Assembly: GCF_019904175.1 (NCBI RefSeq)
Contig: NZ_CP061913.1
Location: forward strand, 9,114,001 to 9,178,000
Direction: 5' to 3'
Origin: Dactylosporangium vinaceum
GTDB lineage: Bacteria > Actinomycetota > Actinomycetes > Mycobacteriales > Micromonosporaceae
DNA length: 64,000 nt
In this document: positions 35,447 to 43,692 of the stretch, one piece after another
How positions within the stretch are numbered: the stretch's first letter is position 1
Layout of the letters: every line of letters starts with the position of its first letter
Notes under the pieces: model-generated
Told to the model about the DNA's origin: nothing
Seen by the model: the letters and a program-made list of their open reading frames with translations, nothing else
Database searches by the model: none
Made by a program: the position numbers and the translations under genes

Positions 35447-36586
35447 GTGAGCGTCGTGCGGGGTCTCAACACATACCGCAGCACCACCGCCGAGCAGACC
35501 TGGGAGCGCGTCCAGCCGCTCCTGCCCTCGCTCGGCATCACCCGGGTCGCGGACCTTACCGGCCTCGACGACATCAGCCTGCCCTCCCACGCCGCGTACC
35601 GCCCCGTCAGCCGCACCCTCACCGTCAGCCTCGGCATCGGCCTGACCCCTGTCACGTCGAAGGTCAGCGCCGTCATGGAGGCCGCCGAGGCCTGGCACGC
35701 CGAGAACCCGGTCCTGCCCGTCGTCGCGCGCTGCGGCGCCGCGGAGCTCGACCTGCCGTACCACGTCCGGGACCTGCAGCTCGCCGCGCACTCGCCGCTC
35801 ACCGACCGCACGGTGCTGCACTGGGTGGCCGGGCACGGCCTGCTCACCGGGCGCGCGGTCCTGGTACCCCTGGAGACGATCCGCCTCGACTTCGCGGCCC
35901 GTCGCGACTGGGCCCGGGTACTGTTCCGCCCGACAAGCAACGGCCTCGCCGCCGGCAACACCCTGGCCGAGGCGACCCTGCACGGGCTGCAGGAGCTCAT
36001 CGAGCGCGAGTGCGTCACCGAGCACACCGAGACCGACCCGGCCCGCCGCGTGTACATCGACCCGGCACTGGCCACAGTGGACACGACGGTGACGGTCGTG
36101 GAGGCGCTCGCCGCGGCCGGCTGCTGGACCGAGGTCTGCGACGTCACCAACGACCTCGGCGTGCCCTGCTACGGCGCCACCGTGTGGTCGCCGAGCCTGC
36201 CGCTCATCTTCGGCGGCTTCGGCTGCCACGTCGAGCCCGAGATCGCCCTCGGCCGGGCCCTGGCCGAGGCGGTGCAGTCGCGGATGGCCGCCGTCTCCGG
36301 CGTGCGCGACGACCTGCATCCGCAGATCTACGAGCGCGCCGACCCGCTCGCCCGCCCGCCGGCGCCGGTGGTCCGGCCGATGCGCCCGCTGCGCGCCGCC
36401 GTCGAGGTGCCCGCGAGCATCGAGGCGGTCATCGCCGACTACGCCGCACGCGTGTTCGCCCGCACCGGCGTCGAGCCGTTCGCAGTCGACCTCAGCCACG
36501 AGCGCCTCGGACTGCCGGTGTGCAAGGTGTACGCCCCGCGGCTGCGCATGTTCTCCGACTCCAAGATGACAAGGCCGGGCCGATGA
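35447..36586 (+). CDS. YcaO-domain protein (TfuA-partnered, thioamide type)
   Basis: A 379-residue stand-alone YcaO protein. GTG 35447 follows GGAGGGC. YcaO features are visible: VTSKVSAVMEAAEAWHAENP (ATP-site helix with Glu residues), RPTSNGLAAGNTLAEATLHG and ELIERECVTEHTE, then FGGFGCHVEPEIALGRALAE. It has no E1-like domain, unlike the first YcaO in the cluster. It overlaps the TfuA gene by four bases. YcaO enzymes paired with TfuA install peptide thioamides, as in methyl-coenzyme M reductase and thioamitide RiPPs, using ATP and a sulfur donor. Acting on one or both precursors is inferred. Confidence 0.9.
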   Translation: MSVVRGLNTYRSTTAEQTWERVQPLLPSLGITRVADLTGLDDISLPSHAAYRPVSRTLTVSLGIGLTPVTSKVSAVMEAAEAWHAENPVLPVVARCGAAELDLPYHVRDLQLAAHSPLTDRTVLHWVAGHGLLTGRAVLVPLETIRLDFAARRDWARVLFRPTSNGLAAGNTLAEATLHGLQELIERECVTEHTETDPARRVYIDPALATVDTTVTVVEALAAAGCWTEVCDVTNDLGVPCYGATVWSPSLPLIFGGFGCHVEPEIALGRALAEAVQSRMAAVSGVRDDLHPQIYERADPLARPPAPVVRPMRPLRAAVEVPASIEAVIADYAARVFARTGVEPFAVDLSHERLGLPVCKVYAPRLRMFSDSKMTRPGR

Positions 36587-37884
36587 CCGACCACGTGTTC
36601 GTCGGGCCCTCGCTCGACGCCGCCACCGTGCACGCACTGCTGCCCGGCGCGCACGTCCACCCGCCGGTCGCGCACGGCGACCTGCTCGCCCTGCCCGCCG
36701 CCCCCGGCGACCGGGTCTTCCTCATCGACGGGCTGTTCATGCAGGCCGCGCCGGTGCGCCACCGGGAGATCCTGGCCCTGCTCGAACGCGGCGTCGCGGT
36801 GGCCGGCTCCAGCAGCATGGGCGCGCTGCGCGCGGCCGAGCTGTGGCGCTTCGGGATGCGCGGCATCGGCGAGGTGTTCCGCCTCTACGCCGAGGGCGTC
36901 ATCGACGGCGACGACGAGGTCGCGATGGCCTACGCCCCGGCCGACGAGGGCTACCGGGCGCTGAGCGAGCCGCTTGTCAACATCCGTCTCGCCCTGCGCG
37001 ACGCGGGCGCCGCCGGTGTCATCACCGCCGAGGAGGAGCAGTCCCTCGTGGACGCCGCCCGCGCGCTGCCGTTCCGGGCGCGCAGCTACCGGGCGCTCGC
37101 GGGATCGGGCGGCCCGGCCTCGGACACCTTCCTGGACTGGCTGCACCACCACCCCCGGGACGCGAAGGCCGCCGACGCCCGGCTGCTGCTGCGCAGCGCC
37201 GCGGCCATCGCGCCACCCGGGCCGGCGGACGACCCCGCGCTGCACGTGCACTCGAGCTTCTACGTCGCCTGGCAGGTCCGCAGCACCGGGCGGCAGGTCG
37301 ACGACGCGTGGATCAGCGAGCACGACATCATCGTCGTGCTGATGCTGCTGCACCCGCAGTACCCGCAGCTGCACCGCCGCGACACGCTCGCCGCCGTCGC
37401 CGGGGTGTCGCCCGCCGACCCCCGCGCGGAGCGCCTCGCCCTGGACGCGGCCCGCGAACGCGGCATCCTGGACCCCGCGTGGTCGCCGGAGCCGGGCCTG
37501 GACGCCGACGAGCGGCTGCTGCGGGTGCTGGCGCGCGGCTTCGGCACCGTCGGCGACCAGGCGATCGCCGGGCACCTGCTGCCCGCGGCCCTGGACACCG
37601 AGGAGAACCGGCGGATCGCGGCGGAGTTCATCGCCGGCGCGGAGCTCGTCAACGCGCGGCTGCCGCGGCCCGACCCGCACGTGCCGCAGACCCGGCGCCG
37701 CTTCTCCGACGAGCGCATCGACGGCGCCTTCGCCAAGGCGTGGGGCGTCGACGCGGCCGGCTTCGAGACCGCGGTCTGGGACCGGGGCCTGCGCAGCGTC
37801 GAGGAGTTCCGGGTGGTCGCGGAGCGCTTCGTGGCCGGGCTGCGCATGTTCGGCACCCCCAAGTTTCCGAGAATGGAGCCGTGA
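36583..37884 (+). CDS. TfuA-like protein
   Basis: A 433-residue protein overlapping the YcaO stop (ATGA). The N-terminal half carries the TfuA domain: VFVGPSLDAATVHALLPGA, the ligand-like VFLIDGLFMQAAPVRHREI, and AGSSSMGALRAAELWRFGM near residue 85. The C-terminal half (about residues 220-430) is a helical extension seen in longer TfuA proteins. In known systems TfuA helps YcaO by delivering or activating sulfur for thioamide formation. Its coupling to the YcaO gene supports that chemistry here. It overlaps the radical SAM gene by one base. Confidence 0.9.
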   Translation: MTDHVFVGPSLDAATVHALLPGAHVHPPVAHGDLLALPAAPGDRVFLIDGLFMQAAPVRHREILALLERGVAVAGSSSMGALRAAELWRFGMRGIGEVFRLYAEGVIDGDDEVAMAYAPADEGYRALSEPLVNIRLALRDAGAAGVITAEEEQSLVDAARALPFRARSYRALAGSGGPASDTFLDWLHHHPRDAKAADARLLLRSAAAIAPPGPADDPALHVHSSFYVAWQVRSTGRQVDDAWISEHDIIVVLMLLHPQYPQLHRRDTLAAVAGVSPADPRAERLALDAARERGILDPAWSPEPGLDADERLLRVLARGFGTVGDQAIAGHLLPAALDTEENRRIAAEFIAGAELVNARLPRPDPHVPQTRRRFSDERIDGAFAKAWGVDAAGFETAVWDRGLRSVEEFRVVAERFVAGLRMFGTPKFPRMEP

Positions 37885-40034
37885 TGGCGAAGGTCGCCCT
37901 GCTGTACCCCCCGGTCACCGACCCGACCTCCGGATACCACTCGCTGTCCTACATCGACTCCTACGCGCGGGCGCAGGGCCATCCCGCGGCCGACCTCGTC
38001 GACGTCAACATCGAGGCGTTCCACTACTCCTACTCCCCCGCCGGGCTCGCCTGGCTCGACCAGGAGCTGGCGGCGCCGCGCGACTACCACACGTACGGCA
38101 ACTACACCCTCAACCCCGAGGTCGTGGCCGCGCACATGCTGCGCGTCGGCGACCCGGACCCGCAGCGCGTGCGCGACGCCGTCGCGACGCTGCAGGACCC
38201 GGAGCGCTTCTACGACTACGGCCAGTATCAGGAGGCCGTCGACGGGATCATCGCGTGGCAGAACTGCATGTCGCTCACCGGGTTCCCGGGCCAGTTCCGC
38301 GAGGGCTTCCACCTCGAGGCGCCGCCGATGCTGGGCGTCGGCTCGGCCAAGGCGCTCACCGACCACGCGCTGCTGAGCCGGCTGAACCGCCCCTACCAGT
38401 CGTACTACGAGACGGTCCTGCTGCCCCGCCTGGCCCGCGGCGGCTACGACATGATCGGGCTGAACATCACCTACCAGTGGCAGCTGCCCTTCGCGCTGTG
38501 GCTGGCGAGGCTCGTCCGCGAGCGGCTGCCCGGGGTGTTCCTCGTCGCCGGCGGCACCGAGGTCTCCGACGTGTTCAAGTCCGCGGCCGAGCGCAGCGTG
38601 GTGTTCCAGGTCTTCGACAGCCTCGATGCGATAGTCGTCGGGGAGGGCGAGACCGCCTACGTCGAGCTGCTGGAGGCTCTGGACGCGGGACGGCTGCCGA
38701 CGATGCACCCCAACATCCGGCTGCATCCGCGCTACGGGGCCGTGCGGGCGCTGCCCATGCTGCACTACGAGAAGCTCTCGACGGTCCCGACGCCGGACTT
38801 CAGCCGCCTGCCATGGGACCAGTACCTCAGCCCCGAGCCGTTCGTCTACTACTCCCCGAGCCGCGGCTGCTACTGGAACAAGTGCACGTTCTGCGACTAC
38901 GGCCTCAACACCGACGGCCCGACGAGCCCGTGGCGGCAGGACACCGTCGATACGATGATCCGCGACGTCACGGAGCTGTCGAAGTTCGCGAAGTTCATCT
39001 ACTTCTCCGTCGACGTGCTCGCCCCCGCCACGATCCTGCGCTTCGCCGAGCAGGTCGTCGACCGCGGGCTGGACTTCCGGTGGGGGGCCGAGATCCGGCT
39101 GGAGAAGTACTGGTCGGACGAGCGGTGCGCGCTGCTCAAGCGCAGCGGCTGCACCGCCATCTCGGTCGGGTTCGAGTCGGCCAACCAGCGCATCCTGGAC
39201 CTCATCGACAAGGGCACCCGGCCCGACCGCGTCCACCAGACCATCACTGCGATGTCGAAGGCGGGCATCGGCGTACAGATGATGGGCTTCACGGGCTTCC
39301 CGACGGAGACCCGCGAGGAGGCGATGGACTCCATCGACTTCCTGCTGGAGCACCGCGACCTGTGGACCTTCGGCGGCCTCGGCGACTTCGTGCTCACTCC
39401 CGGCGCGATCGTCGCCAAGCAGCCGGAGCGCTTCGGCATCACCAACATCCGCCGGCCCCCCGGCGGTGACATCGCCCCGGCGCTCATGTACGACGAGCCG
39501 ATCTCCGAGGCCGCGAAGGACGACGTCACCGAGGCCAAGCGGCGCCTCGGCGCCGGGCACTACGACCGGCCGTGGCTCGGCGCCGTCGACACCCCGCACA
39601 CGTTCTTCTACCACGACCGCTACGGCACCGCGGTGCGCAGGCACCTCGAGCGCGACCGTGAGATGAGCCCCGAGGACGAGGACACCCCGTTCGTCGTCAA
39701 CGGCCGGTTCATCCCCCAGCCGGACCCGGCGGTCCTTTCCCGCTACTGCGACCTGTACGCCGTCCCGCGCAGCGCCTTCCCCGCGGGCCGTCTCGCGTTC
39801 CGCCGCGACGACGGGCCGATCTTCCTGCTGCCGAAGAGCACGAAGTTGTACCTCAACCTCTTCTCCGAGCCCACGACGCTGGCCGAGGCCCGCGCCCGCG
39901 CCTGGGTCCTCGCTACCACGGACATCGCCCGCACCTGGCAGACCCTGATCCGGCTGCGACTGATCCGGCGACACACGACCGCCCGGGTCGGCGGCTGCTT
40001 CACGGCGCCGATCCCGCTCCGGCCAGCTACTTGA
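37884..40034 (+). CDS. B12-binding-type radical SAM RiPP maturation enzyme
   Basis: A 716-residue protein; ATG 37884 has GGAG five bases upstream and shares a base with the TfuA stop. The N-terminal ~330 residues include a B12-binding-like Rossmann region (MAKVALLYPPVTDP; GLNITYQWQLPFALWLARL; VAGGTEVSDVFK; DAIVVGEGE). The radical SAM domain begins near residue 325 with the [4Fe-4S] motif SRGCYWNKCTFCDYG (CxxxxCxxC spacing, one residue longer than the classical CxxxCxxC) and AISVGFESANQRILDLIDKG. The layout matches RiPP-associated radical SAM proteins often linked to NHLP leaders, several of which methylate unactivated carbons. C-methylation of a precursor is a reasonable but unproven guess. 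Confidence 0.8.
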   Translation: MAKVALLYPPVTDPTSGYHSLSYIDSYARAQGHPAADLVDVNIEAFHYSYSPAGLAWLDQELAAPRDYHTYGNYTLNPEVVAAHMLRVGDPDPQRVRDAVATLQDPERFYDYGQYQEAVDGIIAWQNCMSLTGFPGQFREGFHLEAPPMLGVGSAKALTDHALLSRLNRPYQSYYETVLLPRLARGGYDMIGLNITYQWQLPFALWLARLVRERLPGVFLVAGGTEVSDVFKSAAERSVVFQVFDSLDAIVVGEGETAYVELLEALDAGRLPTMHPNIRLHPRYGAVRALPMLHYEKLSTVPTPDFSRLPWDQYLSPEPFVYYSPSRGCYWNKCTFCDYGLNTDGPTSPWRQDTVDTMIRDVTELSKFAKFIYFSVDVLAPATILRFAEQVVDRGLDFRWGAEIRLEKYWSDERCALLKRSGCTAISVGFESANQRILDLIDKGTRPDRVHQTITAMSKAGIGVQMMGFTGFPTETREEAMDSIDFLLEHRDLWTFGGLGDFVLTPGAIVAKQPERFGITNIRRPPGGDIAPALMYDEPISEAAKDDVTEAKRRLGAGHYDRPWLGAVDTPHTFFYHDRYGTAVRRHLERDREMSPEDEDTPFVVNGRFIPQPDPAVLSRYCDLYAVPRSAFPAGRLAFRRDDGPIFLLPKSTKLYLNLFSEPTTLAEARARAWVLATTDIARTWQTLIRLRLIRRHTTARVGGCFTAPIPLRPAT

Positions 40035-40038
40035 TCAC

Positions 40039-40069
40039 GCCAGCGCCCTTGACGGCAGCGGGCGCCGGC
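40039..40069. terminator. Candidate bidirectional terminator hairpin
   Basis: A 10-bp GC stem with one mismatch (GCCAGCGCCC / GGGCGCCGGC) and an 11-base loop starts five bases after the radical SAM stop, between convergent genes. No T-run follows. Confidence 0.45.
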
Positions 40070-40112
40070 TGATCATCACCCGAACACGGCGGGGCCGGGT
40101 GCGGCCGCGCCC

Positions 40113-40628
40113 CTACGTGTTGTCGAGGCGCTCCAGCGCCCACAGCGCCCATTCATGAACCGTCTGGAAGTAGCGCGCGCCGAGTTCGGCGGCGAAGAGC
40201 GCGACCGGGGGCTGGCCGGTGTGACTGGCTTCGTCGATCGCCGCGCGGAGGCGTTCGTGCTCCTTGAGGCTGCTCTCGGCCTGCTGCTGCAGCACTTGCC
40301 GGGCTTCTTGGCTGTCCAACGTGGACAGTAGGAAGAGTTTGAGGGTGTGCTCGTTGCGCACGATCGGCTCGTCGTTGGGGTCCAGTATCCAGCGGCGCAG
40401 TTCGATCCGCCCGGCGTCGGTGATCGCATAGGTGCGCCGTCCTCGCGGGCCTTGCTCGACGAGCGTCGCGAGGCCGTCGGCGGCGAGGCGGTTCAGTTCG
40501 GGGTAGATCTGGCTCTGCTGGGCGTGCCAGGCGTAGCGGCGCAGGTTGCGTTCGAACTTGCCGGCCAGGTCGTACCCACTGGCCGGCTCTTCGGCGAGCA
40601 GCCCGAGCAAGGCATAGCGCAGCGACAT
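40113..40628 (-). CDS. PadR-family transcriptional regulator
   Basis: A 171-residue protein. The N-terminal winged helix is a standard PadR domain (MSLRYALLGLLAEEPASGYD, IYPELNRLAADGLATLVEQ, RRTYAITDAGRIELRRWI). The C-terminal half (NEHTLKLFLLSTL to the end) is the helical dimerisation region. ATG 40628 has GAGGTTGTC upstream. The gene is divergent from the alpha/beta hydrolase 70 bases away, a common autoregulated arrangement, so it probably represses that hydrolase. Confidence 0.9.
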   Translation of the reverse strand: MSLRYALLGLLAEEPASGYDLAGKFERNLRRYAWHAQQSQIYPELNRLAADGLATLVEQGPRGRRTYAITDAGRIELRRWILDPNDEPIVRNEHTLKLFLLSTLDSQEARQVLQQQAESSLKEHERLRAAIDEASHTGQPPVALFAAELGARYFQTVHEWALWALERLDNT

Positions 40629-40663
40629 GACAACCTCCTCGACGCACCATACACACCTAGATA

Positions 40664-40688
40664 TTGACAGGTAGATTTTGACATGTCA
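40664..40688. promoter_or_regulatory. PadR/hydrolase intergenic operator-promoter
   Basis: The short AT-rich divergent region contains TTGACA at 40664-40669 and a second TTGACA at 40678 that is part of a perfect 10-bp palindrome TGACATGTCA (40679-40688), just before the hydrolase start. The repeat fits a PadR-type operator overlapping the promoter. Binding is inferred. Confidence 0.4.
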
Positions 40689-40698
40689 TGTTCTCCCC

Positions 40699-41739
40699 AT
40701 GATGTGGATAGTGCTCGCGGTGGCCGCCGCGATCGTCACGCCGCTCGGACTCCTCGCGCTACGGCGCCGGATGACCGCCCACCGACTCGCCCCGCCCCCT
40801 GACGGAATCGACGAGCACGGATATGTACGAATCGGCGGAGTGGACCAGTGGGTGCAGATCCGAGGGGCCGACCGGACCAACCCGGTGCTGCTGATGCTGC
40901 ACGCGCACGGCGCCTCGATGATCCCACTCACCCCCGTGTACTCCTCGTGGGAAAAGCACTTCACCGTGGTGCAGTGGGACCGGCGCACGGTCGGGCGGAC
41001 CCGGCGCGCGGCCGGCCAGGCCGGCGACGCCGACTGGACGTTCGACCGCTTCATCGCCGACGGCATCGAACTCGTCGAGCACCTGCGCCGGCGACTGGGA
41101 CAGGACCGGGTCGTCCTCGTCGCGCACTCCCAGGGCACCGTGATCGGCATCGGCATGGCCCGCCGCCGACCCGACCTCATCCACACCTACGTCGGACTTG
41201 GCCAAATGGCCGACATGCCACGCAACGAGTCGATCGCCTACCAGCGCCTGCTCACCCAAGCCCGCACGGACGGCCACCGCACGCTGGCCGACCGGCTCGT
41301 CGCGCTCGGCCCGCCACCGTATCCGGACCCGGCGACCTGGACCCGGCGACTGCGCTACGCCATGGCGCTCGACCCCGAGGCGCGCGCCTGGCAGAAGGTC
41401 GCCATCGTCCGGGCGCTGCTCATGCCCGGATACACCGTGCGGGACATCCTCGGCCTGTTCACCGATGTCATGGCCTTCCCGCAGCACCTGTACGACGAGA
41501 CCATGGCGGTCACCCCGCAGACCCTCGGCACCCGCTTCGAGATGCCCGTGCTGCTCCTGCACGGCGCACAGGACACCTACGCCATACCGGAACTGGCACA
41601 GGAGTACATCGAACGGATCGAGGCGCCGGCCAAGGCATACGTAACGCTGGACGGGCTGGGGCACATGGCGCCCTTCCTCGCCCCCGACCGCATCCTCGAC
41701 GAGTTGAACACGTTGATCCCCGCACCGCCGGCTCGTTAG
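40699..41739 (+). CDS. Membrane-anchored alpha/beta hydrolase
   Basis: A 346-residue hydrolase. A hydrophobic N-terminus (MMWIVLAVAAAIVTPLGLLA) should anchor it in the membrane. The hydrolase core has the oxyanion-region LLMLHAHGASM, nucleophile elbow VLVAHSQGTVIG (Ser in GxSxG as HSQGT), acid-loop VLLLHGAQDTYAIP and catalytic His in LDGLGHMAPF. Substrate is unknown. ATG 40699 was taken because it gives a complete signal-anchor; an in-frame TTG at 40678 lies inside the palindromic operator. Likely controlled by the divergent PadR protein. Confidence 0.85.
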   Translation: MMWIVLAVAAAIVTPLGLLALRRRMTAHRLAPPPDGIDEHGYVRIGGVDQWVQIRGADRTNPVLLMLHAHGASMIPLTPVYSSWEKHFTVVQWDRRTVGRTRRAAGQAGDADWTFDRFIADGIELVEHLRRRLGQDRVVLVAHSQGTVIGIGMARRRPDLIHTYVGLGQMADMPRNESIAYQRLLTQARTDGHRTLADRLVALGPPPYPDPATWTRRLRYAMALDPEARAWQKVAIVRALLMPGYTVRDILGLFTDVMAFPQHLYDETMAVTPQTLGTRFEMPVLLLHGAQDTYAIPELAQEYIERIEAPAKAYVTLDGLGHMAPFLAPDRILDELNTLIPAPPAR

Positions 41740-41861
41740 GCCAGGTCTACGGAGCCGATGGGCCTTCGCCCGGGCCTGCCTCGATCAGGGTTGGCGTGGT
41801 GTCTGACGGCCCGGCATGATCTCTGCGCGGGAGCGGACGACGCCAGGGCAGGGAGACGGTC

Positions 41862-42221
41862 ATGACAACCCGGAAGACCTCGATCACCGAGGTGCCATAC
41901 GACGAGCGCGGGAACCTGCTCTTCTATGTCGAAGGCTCGTGCGGCTACTCGTACCTCGACGACGATTCGTACGTCGTGGCGTACAGCATGCGACCCAACG
42001 TCGCGTTCACCGCGACACTGACCCTGGACTCCATGCGAACCGGACGATCTGCGAAGTACCTGATCTGGCGCGACACCGACGGCCATCACTATCCGATGTT
42101 CATCTCCGACCTCACGACGATGCTGCCCCTGGTCACGGTGCGCCGCGGCGTTGTGTCCGGCACCTGGATCGTGCGCAAGAAGGGTCAGAACTTCGGCATC
42201 GCGCTCGACATGAGCAGCTGA
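41862..42221 (+). CDS. Conserved hypothetical protein
   Basis: A 119-residue protein; GGGAG six bases before ATG 41862. It is strand-rich with many aromatic residues (YDERGNLLFYVEG, YSYLDDDSYVVAYSM, LIWRDTDGHHYPMFISDL, TWIVRKKGQNFGIAL) and no recognised motif. The composition suggests a small beta-barrel or binding protein of the kind carried by phages and plasmids, but no family can be named. It stands alone between the hydrolase and another unknown gene. Confidence 0.6.
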   Translation: MTTRKTSITEVPYDERGNLLFYVEGSCGYSYLDDDSYVVAYSMRPNVAFTATLTLDSMRTGRSAKYLIWRDTDGHHYPMFISDLTTMLPLVTVRRGVVSGTWIVRKKGQNFGIALDMSS

Positions 42222-42347
42222 GTCGCGCATCGGCGCGCTTGCACACCGTGCGGCCCGAGCGCGGTCCGGAGGCCATCGCCGCGGCGGCTGCCCTCTTGAT
42301 CGCGGCGAGCTCTCCGAGTAGTTGACCTTGTCCGGTACGCTCCGGAG

Positions 42348-43169
42348 GTGACGGCACCACGACGCTCGACTGTGTCCCACTGGGACGATCTGCTCGGCCA
42401 TGCGTTCGGTCTGCTGCTCGGCCGCCCGTTGACGGAGTTCGACCCGGCGGCGACGTACGCGGTCTTCCACTACGACGACGAGACAGCCGGCGAGGCTCTC
42501 GGTGCGCTCGACCCCGCCGAGCTGGTCGCTGAGGTGTCCGGGCCGTCCGAGGACCGGGGCGGCGCGTGGCTCGGCCCGGAGCGGTGGGTGCCGGACCTCA
42601 CCGGGTCGGCGTTCGTGGCCAAGAGCGTGCGGCCGGCCGCGCTCAAGGCGTTGCTCGCCACACCGGCGGACAGTGGCCCCGCCGTGGTGTTCGGCAGAGA
42701 CCTCGGCCGAGCGCTGCTCGAGGGTGCACTGCGCCGCGACGAGCTCAGCCCCGACGCCTTCAGGCTGTACCCCGTGCTCCTGCTGCGGCCAAGGACGGAC
42801 GGCTCCCTCCTGGACGCGATGCGGGCGGCGACGTTCACCATGAGCGCCCCGAACGGCCTCACCGACATCGAAGAGACCCTCGCCAGGCACGGGTACCTGC
42901 AACCCGGCGCGAGTGCGGTGGACCCACGCTGGGAGCCCGTCCTGAACCAGCTCGACGACGACGCCCTGCGGCGGCACCTGCGCGGGCTGTGCCTCAACGC
43001 GCACTTGGCACGAAGCGCCGGCGCGTACTACCTCGGCCCCGGCGAGTGCCCGGCCGACCTGCAACCGATCGCCGACCTGCCGGGCAGCACCGCCATCGCC
43101 GGCTGGGAGTTCGGCGAAGGCCAGGGCGCAACACTCGTCGTGGCTGTCAAAGATCCGCACAGCCGGTAG
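42348..43169 (+). CDS. Hypothetical protein
   Basis: A 273-residue soluble protein starting at GTG 42348. It has a regular GC3-rich codon pattern and is Leu/Ala/Asp-rich. No signal peptide, membrane helix or catalytic motif was recognised. Segments such as WDDLLGHAFGLLLGRPL and FRLYPVLLLRPRTDGSLLDAM suggest a compact alpha/beta fold. Function not assigned. Confidence 0.6.
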   Translation: MTAPRRSTVSHWDDLLGHAFGLLLGRPLTEFDPAATYAVFHYDDETAGEALGALDPAELVAEVSGPSEDRGGAWLGPERWVPDLTGSAFVAKSVRPAALKALLATPADSGPAVVFGRDLGRALLEGALRRDELSPDAFRLYPVLLLRPRTDGSLLDAMRAATFTMSAPNGLTDIEETLARHGYLQPGASAVDPRWEPVLNQLDDDALRRHLRGLCLNAHLARSAGAYYLGPGECPADLQPIADLPGSTAIAGWEFGEGQGATLVVAVKDPHSR

Positions 43170-43483
43170 CGCATCGGCTCGCGTTCGACCGGCAGTCCAG
43201 AGATCACCCGTGCCCCACGCGGTCGAAGACACCTCTGATCACGGCTACCGGATTTGCCGATGTGCGTGCGCCCAAACTCTGCTTAGATTCGGTGCGCATT
43301 CTTATTGTTGACGGTTCGTGGTTCGCTTCGCGCGCCGGTTCGGGTCTGTCGGCCGGGAATTGCGGTTGCCCGAGCGTAATCACTGGTCAGCAGCACGTTC
43401 GAACGAGTCCGATATCGTATGGGAGGCCGTGTGCTGGGGGGTGTGGATGCGGATCGGTGCCCCTGCGAGGGCGTATTGCTGTG
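43170..43483. other. Intergenic region without recognised content
   Basis: 314 bases after the hypothetical gene. No family-like translation, hairpin or repeat stood out. It leads into the decayed dehydrogenase. Confidence 0.4.
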
Positions 43484-43692
43484 GTGGCGTGGCGACTTGG
43501 GGAACCGGGCGGGGCATTGGCACGGCGCTGGTCGAATCGGGCGACCGTCGTCTGCACTGGGCGCAGCGGCGTGGTCGGCGCCGACGGCTCGGACTACAGC
43601 CGCGCGGAGACCGTCGAGAAGACTGCCGAGCTTGTCACCCGGATCGGTGGATTGCATTCCAAGTCGACCACCTCGAGCCGAACCAGGTACGG
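43484..43692 (+). pseudogene. Decayed N-terminal fragment of a short-chain dehydrogenase
   Basis: Pieces of an SDR N-terminus appear in successive frames: VATWGTGRGIGTALVESG (the TGxxxGIG cofactor motif region), then TVVCTGRSGVVGADGSDYSR and AETVEKTAELVTRIGG in another frame, then WIAFQVDHLEPNQVRLVT after a further shift. In intact relatives these form one continuous segment (TGGSRGIG ... VTGRS ... AETVEETAELV ... DHxxPxQV). At least two frameshifts and the loss of everything after the DHLEP segment show that it is dead. It stops where the HEPN gene ends, suggesting it was interrupted by that island. Confidence 0.6.
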
